From positions 170,163-234,162 of the forward strand of contig JAGQDJ010000112.1 of assembly GCA_022885665.1 (NCBI GenBank): 64,000 bases of DNA, in the 5' to 3' direction. The stretch is from Triops longicaudatus (lineage: Eukaryota > Arthropoda > Branchiopoda > Notostraca > Triopsidae). Both the position numbers and the translations under genes were made by a program. The notes under the pieces are model-generated. The model saw only the letters and a list, made by a program, of their open reading frames with translations, did no database searches and was not told the DNA's origin. Position 1 is the first letter of the stretch; each line of letters opens with the position of its first letter. This document shows, piece by piece, positions 1 to 14,500 of this stretch.

Positions 1-1604
<1,604 letters not shown>

Positions 1605-1610
1605 TTTATT
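1605..1610 (-). other. Candidate polyadenylation signal for filamin
   Basis: On the minus strand this hexamer reads AATAAA, about 500 bp downstream of the filamin stop codon at 2108-2110. It is the first exact AATAAA I noticed downstream of the stop, so it would give a 3' UTR of roughly 0.5 kb. AATAAA is common by chance in AT-rich DNA, so the assignment is tentative. Confidence 0.4.
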
Positions 1611-2107
1611 TCTCGAAAGAGCATACTGGGCAGTTAGTACGCAACACATGAAAGCTATTAAAAGCAATGGCGTCCGGCCTTCAAACCTTTTCAGAAGCCC
1701 TAAATAGGGCAACCGCACAAGTGTTAAATGCCTACGTAAATCAGATTCTACTAAAGTAACCGAATTTCACGTACAACAACAGAAGTGGAAAAAATCAAGC
1801 TTCGAGCACCATAATGACCCTAAAATTTTACAAGCGTTTTAAAGATTAAATTTCTTCTTGTGTCAAACACTAAAACAGCGATTAGAATTGCGAACGTTTC
1901 TAAATATAAACGCCCCGACTTATTTCCCATTTTTCACTTCTAATAAATAATTTCCTAAACATAAAAATCGCCACAGGGGTCAAATTCTCTGTTAAGTCAC
2001 AAAAACAGAAATACAATTTTAAGGCATCTGGCAGTGACCCAGCCGGTCCGTTATTTTCCTTGCACCGTCCAACATCGTTATTTTTGCGTCATGGTTATGT
2101 TCCCAGT

Positions 2108-2577
2108 TTACACAACTTCAATTTTGAATGGCGATCCGGGAATATGGTCATCACCCCATTTCACTACCAGAACGTAGTCTCCCCTATCACGTACCATGTA
2201 GTTGACCTGGTAATTATTGTGGCCCATATGCTTAATGAAAGTTTCCTCACATGGACCTTTGGGACCATACACACCAACGTATAACATGTTATTGCCTAAA
2301 AATATGCAAGAAAATTAACATCACATCTTCCACTCGGTTACTGAGTCATTTTTTTCTAAAGAAATATACGCACCTGCATCACCGGCTGAAACACTGAAGG
2401 TATTCTGCTTGTTCAAATAAGCTTTCTTCAAACCCATGCCTTTGGCTGTGACTTTGGAGGCGTCTGATTTGAAAACGGGAAGGACAGGTCCCGTAGCCTT
2501 GGTTTTGGATAGTTTTTGAACCGTCTCCACAACAACAGAAGACGTCTCTTGTACTCCACGCTCAGCCAAATCCTCAC
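2108..2577 (-). CDS. FLN: Filamin exons 36-37: hinge 2, repeat 24, stop
   Basis: Exons 2577-2374 and 2295-2108 encode hinge 2 (starting EDLAERGVQETSSVV) and the dimerisation repeat 24 (DASKVTAKGMGLKKAYLNKQ, MLYVGVYGPKGPCEE, HIPGSPFKIEVV). The stop is TAA at 2110-2108. The C terminus aligns with human filamin almost to the last residue, so the gene is complete at this end. Confidence 0.95.
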
Positions 2578-5500
2578 CTGACACACCATTCATGGGAATT
2601 AACACTATTCAACCTGACAACTTCGACCTACCTTTGCATGGCACTCGGAAAGGTGATCCCACAATATGATATCCGTTATATTTAATGGTCACGTAGTAGT
2701 CTCCAGGTACCAAGGGCGTGTAATGCACTTTATAGCCTTCTTCCCGCTCTGTGCAATCCATGGACACCTTCGAGGGACCGTCAATAGTTACGGCCAAGGT
2801 ACCAGCGCCAGCATTGCACGTATCAACAATGAATTCAGATTTTTGGCCTAAAAAGCGAAAAGCATAAGTATCGAACAAACTGAAATAAGTAGAAATAAGG
2901 AAATAAGGGTGTCCTTGTGCTCTACCTGTCTTGATCTCTTTGAGACCATTTCCGTATGCAGTAACAGCCGCGGGATCTGCATCATCTCTGCCAACCAAGA
3001 GACGGAAGGGAGAGCCGGGGATGTGTACTCCATTGAACTTGACATGAATGAAGTGAATGCCGTTTTCGCGTGGGAGGAAGCGTATCGAATAAATATCAGC
3101 GTCGATGGCAGAAATGAAACAGTCATCCTCTACGCCAGATGGGGAAACCACCTATGGAGTCAAAACAGAAACATATGATTCTTTACGTCACGTAAAAAGC
3201 AATCTCGTTAGTCAAATAATTTAATATATCATGTTCTTAAAGTAAATAGTTTGGCAACTTTTATCTTAATACCTTGGCATCAAAATCGCCTCTAGCTCCA
3301 TTCTTGCGGACAATAAAAGCTTGAGGCTTGTTCACTTGACATCCAGCATCCGGGAGCTGTCCTACTTCCACTTTGTGAGCATCTCCTTGGGAAGGTACGA
3401 CGAACACTTTATAAGGTGAATCTGGGATATGTTGGTCGTTAAACTTGACACCCACGCGGTATTCACCTAATGCAATCCAGAACAAAAAGAGAAATAAGCT
3501 TCTTTTAAAAATTGACACACTAAAATAATTCCCGCTGTTCTCACACCATCCGATTCTTCGACTTGCGAGGTACTAGTCGTGCTACTCTCGAACGTAACTT
3601 CCTGCGTTGTAACGTATTTAAATCCACTCATTTCTGTTTAACTTCTGAACTACGAACGAAGGCTCCAGTAAACTCACCAGAGTCGTTACGTTACCCGAAC
3701 TGTAACCGGAATGGGAGACGCAGCTGGTTCTCCTCCCAGTTGATTCCAAGTTCCAGTTTGTCATAATAAAAAATAAACCTCTTCTGTGGGATGTCAATAT
3801 TTAAAATTAGCTCGCAGCAAGTTGCGTCAAAAAGGAGCCGTTTAGGTCATACGATCAACAGGGAACGGATGAGTCGAGCCGTAGGATGGAAATAACTTCA
3901 GTTTTTCATCAATGTGCCAACGAAAATAGCTCCGGCAAAAATTTCGCAATTCCCAAACTCGCGCAGTAACTTACCAGGTTCACTGACTTTGTAGGAAACG
4001 TAACAAGAACCGTCCTTGCGGTCTTTGAAGTCAATCTCGGCTTTGCTGGGACCTTCTACGGAGATGGCCAAAGAACCGGCACCAGCTTCACGGGTCCAGA
4101 CGTTGAATTCGCAAGGTTGGTTTTGTTCACCGCGTTCGATACCAGGTCCACCCGCGTGCACACGATGTGCGCCGCCGTCACGGAGAGGACCGACGGTAAA
4201 CTGGAACGGAGAGCCTAGGACAAGGCAGGGGATTCTTTAAGATTTTGATACAGACTGTAGCGTTATGAGGTTTACTTTTTAGCCTACAGGTTAGCAATGT
4301 CGTAAAGATAGCACTTTAGTTGTAATGTTCAAATTTCAAGGAAAAGTGCCCAATCATAGAAATAGGAAAGTAAGGTACTGATATTTACCAGGAATATGGA
4401 CTTCCTTGTATTTAACAGAGACGGTATGAACTCCCAATTCCTTAGGAACGAAAGTGACTCCGTAACCACCGTCTTCAGTTGCAGCGATTTCTCCGTCTTC
4501 CACCACTCCACTTGGAGAGGATACGCTAGCCGTTAAATCAAGTGTGTCGATTCCTAGATTCACAAATAGACATAAAGTTAAGACCAGAGTTGCAAATATT
4601 TTACGACCTAACCGCAGACTAGCGCTAACTGCTTGTAAAGTCAAATAAATTAAACGCTATTAATAGAGGGTAACTATTTACCGGGAATTTTGAATGCCAA
4701 TCGGCACTTGCTGCCTACTTCCGTCACAGGCACGGCCTCCCTTTGCTTTTTGATGCGTTCCGTCTGCATGTTGGAACCTTCACCGGAGACTTTCGCCGTA
4801 AAAGGCGATCCAGCGACATGGTTGTCAGCGAACTTCAGGTTAATAATGTAGTAACCGGGTTCCGTTGGTCGGTAGGAGATGTCCAAAGTACCATCTTCAT
4901 TATCTTTGCAATTGATTTCAGCCTTGCTGGGGCCTTCAACTGACAAAGACAAACCGCCGTAGCCTAACACAACAAAAGGTCATCATTCGTCTATTTTATC
5001 GAAGTTACTTTTGGTCGTCGATCTTCTCTTAAGACATTATCATTCTTCGATATTCCTCTTAACTGTTTTTCTACCGTTATTCCTATTTTACCCAAAGTGA
5101 ATCTTCTTACATTAATATTGACGTGTTCATCTACTATTCACAGTATTCGTTTTTCTAGTCTGTTCATGATACATTTTCAATTTACATGTTAACAAATTGA
5201 CAAATTAGTTACTGAACTTTTCCTACTGTCGTATATTACGTATTCTGTAACGTGAGATAAGCTCTTGATTGTATTGATTTTATGCTTCTTTTATATATTT
5301 TCTTACTTTTTGCTATTTCACTTTTCTTAAACTTGTTTATTATTACTTTTTAAAATTCATTATTTTGCTTAGCTTATTATTGTGCCTTTGTTCAAGGAAC
5401 CTTACCAGCTTCGCGTGTGTCGATGTTGAACGTGTTATCCACGTGCGTTCTGCCTTCGCGGAGGGCGTTGCCCGTCACTTTCACCTTCTTGGCATCACCG

Positions 5501-8500
5501 ACTTCCCGTTCGGCCACCTTAATTTTGAAAGGTGAGTTGGGGATGTGTTTGCCCATACGCTTCACGGATACATAATGATCTCCTTCCTCTCGGGGCGTGA
5601 ACGAGATACCTGAAACATGGAGACATGAAAAACAGCTCAATTTACGAACAACGACTCGCGAGAAGAAACTTTCTCACAAATCAGTTTCTACCTAAATTGC
5701 CGTTAGGAAGTTTCTTCAAGAAACAAGGTTCTTCCAAGCCACTGGGTGCTTGGATCGAGGCGTTCAGCATACGAATGTCTTGATCCGCCACGCGACCTGG
5801 CAACGAAACTTCGCTGCTGGAGCCCACGCTGATTTGATTGCGTTTACGACCTTCACCTGTCATCACATCCATTCAAATTAATGCAAAACGTTCCTTCTTT
5901 TTGTCTGTTCAACGACTCAAAGAGAAAAGTGCTTCACGATCGCTTACCAGTAATCTTGGCAGTGTAAGGACTTCCCTTGATGTGCTTGTCGGCGTATTTC
6001 ACCGCCACTTTGTATTCGCCCGGAGCTGTCGGCAAGTACGATACTGAAATGGTACCATCTTTGTTGTCATGGCAACTAATTTCGGCTTTGCTGGGACCTT
6101 CAACGGCCAAAGACAATCCTCCTACCACTAAACGGCCAGCACATTTTCAGTATAGGGAAAATTCAAGCTTCATTACTTCATAGATTAGTTATACCCTACC
6201 TGCACCAGCATCCTTAGTCGAAATGGTAAAATTGGAAGGTTCACCACAGACTCCCAAAGTTAATCCGGGTCCGTAGGCAGTCACATAGCCACTGCTTATG
6301 GAGTCGACGAAAAATTTAAACGGTGATCCTATAAGGTAAAAGGAATAAAAATGAATTCACGAAATCGAAAAGAGGAACTATAAAGAAAATAATGCGTAAT
6401 AAAGGGGCGGAATTGCATTTGGCCAAGTTGCCAATTTTCTTTTCGTACCTTGGACGTGTTCCTTGTTGTACTTGACATGCAACTCATGCAAACCTTCTTC
6501 ACGGGGTTCGTAACGAACGCTCACGGTGCCATCACGGTTGTCTTCAATCACTGGTTTATCTACGCTTCCACTTGGCATTTTTACTTCAGCTGCAAATCAA
6601 ACAAGAACACAAAGAAAATAACTTAGCGTGTCACTTCACCGGATGGATTTCTTTTCGAAACGGAAAGAAAATGGGAGAAAAAGTGGTCTTTCCTTTCGTA
6701 AAGCGTTCCGGATGTGAGGTATTATATATATGAAAACAATTACCCGGTAATGCATCAAATCTGTTTTTTTCACTTTGTTTCAAAAGAGTCACTAGAATGT
6801 TTTATATGTTGCAACATTTCATTTGTCAAAAATACTTTCCAAAACTTAGACTTTAAGCCGTACAAAAAATTCTCGTGATGGAATTTCTCTTTGCTAGCTA
6901 GAAACTTCTTGCTTCGTAACAGTAGTTCACACTTCAATAAAAAGAAAAGTCCCACAAGCAGTTAAAAAGCTATACAGTAGTGAAATGCATTTAAGTCACT
7001 ATGCTTTCGTTGGCTATCCATTCTTCTCGCAAGCTCCGAAAAGAAAACGAAACCGCCAAAATTTGCGTTTTGTGACCAGCCAGAAGAAAACCGGCACATT
7101 TTCAGAATCAGGGCTGCATAGTTGAAAAAAGCAACTGAAAAGTTACCAAAAACTGAGAGACGTGTGCAAAGAAAATTTGCTCCTCAGACTGACGAAGTTA
7201 ATTCCCGCAAGAGTCATAGTACCTAGTTTACGATATTCTCGGTCAATAAAAAGTCAACTAAGAATAGCTTAAATTAGTTAGCTACCCTCAAATGCACAGC
7301 AATGAGCTTTACAACTTCCTCTTGACATAGAAAAAAAGTGTATAATTAAGTAAAATCAGGGATCCGTGACAAAAAAGATGCGGTGTTCTCGCACATGTCA
7401 CCCTGACACCCTTTACGGTTTTGTTTTCTCCATTTGGGCACGCACAAGCCACATAGAGAGATATCTTGTATCTGTGGGGTATCTTGCTTGTGTATCTTTC
7501 TTCAGCTAACGCGACTTCAATTAAAAACTACTGGTTTTCTGCCAAGACGTCATTTCCTGATTCGCCTTAAAATTAAGCAGTCGCCTACCCGGTGGAGCCT
7601 AAGCTTCTACGATCAGAAAAAAAAGGTTCCGTTGTTTTACCTGTCACGTGTCCACCTGTGGTCGGCAAGGGAATATTGTGTAATTCCACCGGACGATACT
7701 GGTATTGTTGAAACGATTCTTTATGATGACGATGAGTTTCGCTCACACGTTTGGTCTTGGTTGTCTGCTCGAAAACTTGGTAATTATCACTGGAAGCCTA
7801 CGAAAGAAGGAAAAGGAGCAAAATGATAAAATTAGTAATTAATTCCCGATTTTTCGTTCGTAATACAATACAAATGTTAAGACAGCAAATTCATCGCCAG
7901 CGACTGCCAAGACGAGTCGCTCCCTCACACATGTGACCGAAGCTTCCATATCGTAAGAATACAACTCCTCTTCCATATTCTTTTCGCCTTCTCCGTTTCT
8001 AATACGAAACAGTACTCGCTGATGAAGCTTAAGACGCTACTTCTGGGAGCAAGAAAACTAAACTTGATCAAACCGTGAGCAGATACACCCATGTCCGAGA
8101 AGAAGAAAGGGACAACAGGACGCTGTAGTTTATTTTAGTACGTTTCCTTGAATCGTGTTTGCTAGCTTTGGGCATTGTTCCCACTGAAAAGCCTAGAAAT
8201 TTACCTAACAGTTTATACGGTAACAACATGTAACACTTCCCATGATTTAGCTATGAAAGATTTTTCTTCTCTCATCAGTAATTGCATAACATTTTCCCCT
8301 TTCAATTGCAATCTTCTAACATAGTAAGATATTTAAAAAGGTTTTAAATTTCACTCCCGTTCTTATTTCGCCATTTTTTCCTTGTACTTGTCGTTTTTTT
8401 TGGGGGGAGGGGGGGAGGAAGACGTGTGGATTCAGATTGCAGGTTCAATTTCTCCCCTACTATGGGTTTAATCAAGACGAAGTGCGCCGAAGACGAGGGC

Positions 8501-11500
8501 GTTAACTTCATAACGCCTAAATTGGCCACAATATGCATATAACGCCAAACGAGGAACAAAACATCCAACGCCCCTCTTCTATTCGATAACTTTTATAATT
8601 TAAGAGTCGCTGTAATCCATTTCAAAGGTACGTAATTTTAACGTGTCGAAACTTCGCCCATTAAAATTATCTTCAGTAATCTAGTCTGAGCGAAATAACA
8701 GAAAAACCACAAAAAATAATTCAGGTACCACTATCATTACGACTTTATAGCAGAAACGTCTATGTTTCATGCCAAATTCGTCTTCAGAGACAGAAAGGCA
8801 AAAGAAAAACTTTAGAAATTGCTCGCGACGAAGAAGGACGTACAATAATCTTTAGTATGTTTCTTAAGTATTATTATAAAGTGCTATAATGCTCTATTCG
8901 CGTGAAACTTTCGACATGTCAAATGTAATTAAAATTGTTGCAAGTGACAGATCAAATATCTTATAATTACGACGACTAAAGAACCACTTAAAACAAATGC
9001 CGACAAAAGCAAGCCTGTGAAATGACGAATTGAAACTGTATTACTTAGAGATCAAGAGCTTCAAATGATTCTTCTTGACGACATCACTGTCAAACTCTAT
9101 TGAGACAAGTCTTACTTTACTCGTACAATCATCGGGTTACTAGTCTTCAAGAACTCTTACAATTTGACATACTATTTGAGACGGGACCCTGTCAACTCTG
9201 TTTTGCTTTAATGTCAAAGCACTCAAAGTAAAATGAGCAGCAAAGCAAGCCACGAAATGTCGATGTGTAATAAAAATTAACAAAATTTCTTCCTTACAAA
9301 ACCTGCGCAGGTTTCTGACAAACTGTTACCATACTTCAGATAAAATGTTTAATAGTGAACCAAATTTTCATAAAATAACCCTAAGCCCACTGAAAGCCAA
9401 AAGCTTTAGCGTGATTCAGGATTAGGAGATTCACATACTTTTTTAAAAAAATATCGCTACTTCTTTAAATAATTTGAAGTGTCCAACACGTAACCATGAC
9501 ACTCGTCTTGTTGACGTTACGAAGAGCCTGATTGTATTTCTTAATCTATTTTCTTTTCACCATTAAATAATTCAATTTCCTAAAAAAGGATAAAGTTGCG
9601 TAAAAGCCTTCATCCATGGGTGGATCCTCCTTGCTTTCGTAATATTTATCGCGGTCCGTTGTTATCCATTCTTTTTTTTTTTTTTCACAGCAACTATCAC
9701 TATTCGGAAAAACTAACACCAAGCCTTGACATTCTTGTTTTAAGAGCGACATGTTTTCTCTTCAGTTTTACTACGCCTAAAACCTATTCTCCTTTTGGAT
9801 TTAAAAAAGCATCCACCGCCCTTCATTATATATTCGGGTGGCAAATTCCCAAAACACGAGAACGAGTCCTTTGACCATAAAAGGTTAAGTCGCACACACT
9901 CGAGCAAAGCTAATTAATAAACACACGCTGGAGTGCAGAGCTACTTTTTTCTTGGGGCCATTTTGGCACAGAGGTACTTTTTTTCCGAAAACCCCCTTCG
10001 CGGACTTTTGCCCTTACGCAGAGTTGACAAGCTCAACAGGTTGTTAGAGCATAGCCTCAGAAAAAGAGCACAAACAATACCAAATATGTGCAGAAAACGT
10101 AAGCCCGAAGGGGAATTGTCTGCATATTTTTTGTTATTGCTGGATTATAAACAAAACAAATAAATACATCAGCAACAAACCACAAAAGTTAAAAGCTACG
10201 CAAAAATACATTCAATTATCCTAAGCTATTGAAAGAGACTAGTGATAACATAACTGAAGGTTATAGAAGTATTGGTACTTCTGTGTAGCGCATTCACGCC
10301 GTTTTCCTGACTCCATTTTGGTGAAAACGTAGGATTTCTTTTTCGGGGGGTTTAAGATACACATTACGGGGACTCATTTTTCACGCTTTTTGTTGTACGC
10401 GTTACGCAAAGCGTAAGTAAACGTATTAGGAGAGCTGGTTTGTACGTATTGTGGAGTCCACTGAAATACGTATAAATCTATTGGACGGTGATTACTAGAG
10501 ATCAGAAAGCGTGACGATTCTACTCAATCAGAACACTAGTACCCATTTCACGCACTACGAGTAATTCTTCTGGTTCGAAGAAACGAGAACAACAAATCTT
10601 GCTCTTGCTTTCTTAACTTTCTCCAAAACTGTTCCTCGTTTTTTCTCAACGGCCTTTTCTCTTCTAATTCAGATTAGATGACACAGTTACACCTAGAATC
10701 TTCAAATAGTCTAGACCGCTATAATTACTCCTGTCTTAAATTAAATATCTGATGCACAGGAACATCCACTTCATGTAGAAGATATTGCTAAAAAACGGGA
10801 TTCATTATGTGTACCATATTTACACACTAAAAAGTTTCCCCACTCATATTCCAAAATATTTTAAATGAAAAACAGAATAAACTAATTTTACTTATTTAAG
10901 TTATAATTAAGAAAATAAGTACTAACCGCTAAATAGCTTTAAAGGACAAAATTAAAATGAGAATAAATATAAAAAAACAGTTTTACATAAATAAGAAAGT
11001 TCGCTCACCGAAATAGACGAATGCTTTTGCATTTCATGAAAAAATAACTGACCCGAGGAATGTGCAAACTTATTTGCGTTCCCAACAGGATTAGGTTTCC
11101 TCATTTGCATAATTATGTTTACTTTAACCTGTCTTTTTTCAAATGATAAGTAATTTAATGTTTACACTATATTTCATTTGATTCTTTACGTAGGACCACT
11201 TTGAGCCCAATTTGATTGTTAACACATTTTTTTGCAATAAACAGAGTTTCGTATTAACCTTTCGGAATCCAGAATCCATACGACGGGGCCAAGGCGGCCA
11301 CCGAATACTCAATTTCGCATTTTGGACTTCTTCGACAAAGGGGAATGTAGGTTCCGCGACGGGGGGAATGAGAAAACTGATCGAGCGAACAAACGTTGTC
11401 GTTTTTGGCGCTTGGAACGCGGGATTCTTTGCACTCGCCACATTGGAATAGTTGCCTCTGAGAATGTTAGTTACTTGGCCAGACTGATTCGTTGGCTCTT

Positions 11501-14500
11501 TGGTCCTACTTGGTTCCGACGCTTTACTCACGGACGAGCGCGCGGAAGTCCAATAATTTCTGGAATGACTTGGTGTTATCACAGAAGGACGCGCATAAGT
11601 GGCGTTGCTGTTGTTATTATTATTAGACTTCCACGACGGACTGGACACTGCACACTTTTGGATAATCATTTTCACAAGCGACGAAGGGACTTATTCTTTG
11701 CTTGGTAATGTGCCCACCCCTTTTTTCGGGGATACTTGGCTTAGAAACTCTTTACGGGATTCTAGTTTATGGAGAAACCGGAATAAGTGTTCTAAAACGT
11801 GCCTGGCGCACGCGTGGAATGGTAATTTCGTTTCCTGGCAGTCGTTATGACCGCGTTAAAGCATCCAACGCGCCTTAAAAAGTTTTTTTAAGGACACATA
11901 AAATAAGACTCAAATTGTCACAGCGAACACACACCTGTCCATCTTTTGCCACTGCTTTTAACGTTCTTCAGAGGGCAAACAAATTGCTCACAAAATATGT
12001 GCGAAAAAAAGCCACGTCTTGCGCAAACCGTTTTATCGGAATCGTTCTCAAATTTGAGTTCGATGTTACATAAAAATGAGGAAACTGGAATGACTCAAAG
12101 TGGCCAGCTGAATTGACACAACAAGAACTACTGCCTTGCATTCGGTTTCGGCACTGGCATCTCACGTAGCTCAAAAGCGTGTTGAAAGCAGTCCGTAACA
12201 GAGGGGCAGGGCGGAAAACTAGCAAAGAGGCGGAGCATCAGATTTACCATTGCAGGTAAAACTGCCTGAAGCGAAATTTAAAACCTCACTTCTCTATAAA
12301 GAAGGAAAAAGTGCTCATAAGGAGATCACTTTGGCTCTGGAGCTGCCGACAATGTCAAGCAGGAAATCCTCAATAGAGGATTGATCGGTGTTCGTATTCT
12401 CTAAAGGCTCCGCTCATTTGGTTTGTGTCTTTTTTCTTAAAAAAAATGTATCTTTCATATTTCCCCTTCTGCAGAGCGTTTTACGTTTTTAATTAAATTC
12501 AAAGTTTTATTCTATATTTATTTTATTTACAAACGTTCTTTTTACTTACGAGTTTAGGTTTTTGTGACATTGTTTACTTAATGCTCATAAGCCTCAAAAA
12601 CTTTAAAAAGATCCTGAGTATATTTTATTTTTTCCCCTTCTTTACATTGCTTAACTATAATTATTTTTCATGTCTCACTTTATTTTTGAGTCGGGCATTC
12701 CTACTTTCTTACGTTTCTTATCGGGCATTCCAACAATTCTCGACCGACGTTTAAGACATGACAGGTGAATGAATTGAGTGAGAAACGACAAGTCTCATTA
12801 ATCACAAGTTATGGACCAGCACGAGCCTCTTGAAAGCATCCCAAGTCTCGTCAATAAATACTGAACTTGAAGGGAGCACTCTGGAGCGGAACATGTGTTT
12901 TCATTCGTTTTCTTAGAACGCAATAACTATCATGAAAGGTCAAAAGGAATGACTAACAACCACACTTAATTTCTCTGCTTAGCTTTTAGTTCCAGTCATT
13001 TTTAATTAAAAGGTAGTTAGTTAAAATAAAAGGTCACCGTTCTTTTAAGCAACGAGGTTTACTTCAAACTCTCAATTAAATAAGGAATTACATAATTTTC
13101 AGCTACGTAACTGTGTATTGAGTTAGGGGAACGCTAAGATTTTTTTTGCAATTTACGCAATTAAAAGGAAATTATTCAAATTGCCACGTCCAGAATTCAG
13201 TTTTCAAATACAATAAAATTTCGCTATAACAAGCCTACTTGGGAACAAGGAGACTTTCAATACATCTGAAATTCGCTAGCTTAAACAATTTGTGTACACA
13301 TTTGTATTAGCAGGATCTTCCTAATTTTTCCGTAATACTCAACACTTCGTTCTGAACAGGGTTCGTTATAGAGAGATTCAACAGTATTTTAAAGGACGCT
13401 TCATTTATATGTGTCCATTATTTCGAATCGTTACCGTTAGAATACACTAACATATTTGTACAAAACTTGCAGTGATCTCATACAATCTTGCGAAGCTTCC
13501 TTCATGTGGAAACGCGATTAAGAAACTTAGGTCCGTGTCAGAAAGTTTAACAGAAACGCGAAAACACAAAAAAAGAACGGTCTGACAGCGTTGAATAGTT
13601 CGAATGATTTCTAAGCTAATCAAGAAAAATCTTTCATTTGCAAATTCTACAGTTAATGACTGCTATACGGGCAGAACACTAAAGCAGTGTATTAACAATA
13701 AAATTAAAAATGCAGAACAACAAAGTATTAAATAAAGAACAATAATTTTAAAATAAACACAAATTTCATTGATTTTTTTTTACAGATTACTAATATTCAA
13801 GCTTTTGCCTAATTAAGTTAATTAAGTAATTTTATAAAGATGTTTTTTCTCAGTTTGTCCAAATTGCCAACAAGGTAAACTAGTATGGAAGGTATATGCC
13901 TATCTTTATTTAAAATTACATCACGTGATTATTTTTTAAGGTGCTGTTCGTTCTTTCGCTGATGTTTTTGTCACATACTAAAACTCATTCAAGTTTGGAG
14001 CCGGATAACCACAAAAGTATATATGCATGCTATAACGTATGGAATCTTAAGATGAGATGACTAACATTATGATATGCAAACATTATTAACTTTTAAATCC
14101 AGTATATTTTATTGACGAGATGCTATCATGTGATTATATGACACTTATCATATGACACTTTTCCTTGGGCGAATATCAAAAGCGTTTTATTGCACTGTTG
14201 TATTAGTTTGAAATTTATACGTTTGAAAAATGCGCTAAGGCAGAGCCAGGTATAACTTCCATTGTCTTGCGTAAAAAGCGTTTGCTGATTTTCAGGTAAA
14301 GAATACCCCACGAATCCCAGACAAATACCAAGGTTTGCTAAGTGAGACCTTTCAGGATTGCAAACCAAGGATATGGTTCCGAAAAACCCTCAGAGTTCCG
14401 GGCAGTAAGACTGCAGCCCAATACACGAAATACACCAACAATAGGTTCAAGCCTACGCTATTGTCTTAAAAGTACTATCTCCGTATCACGATTATTCTTC

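Noticed and set aside
7434..7826. 130-codon plus-strand ORF
   Set aside because: It is antisense to the filamin hinge-1 exon, which has the conserved protein match and the correct phase.
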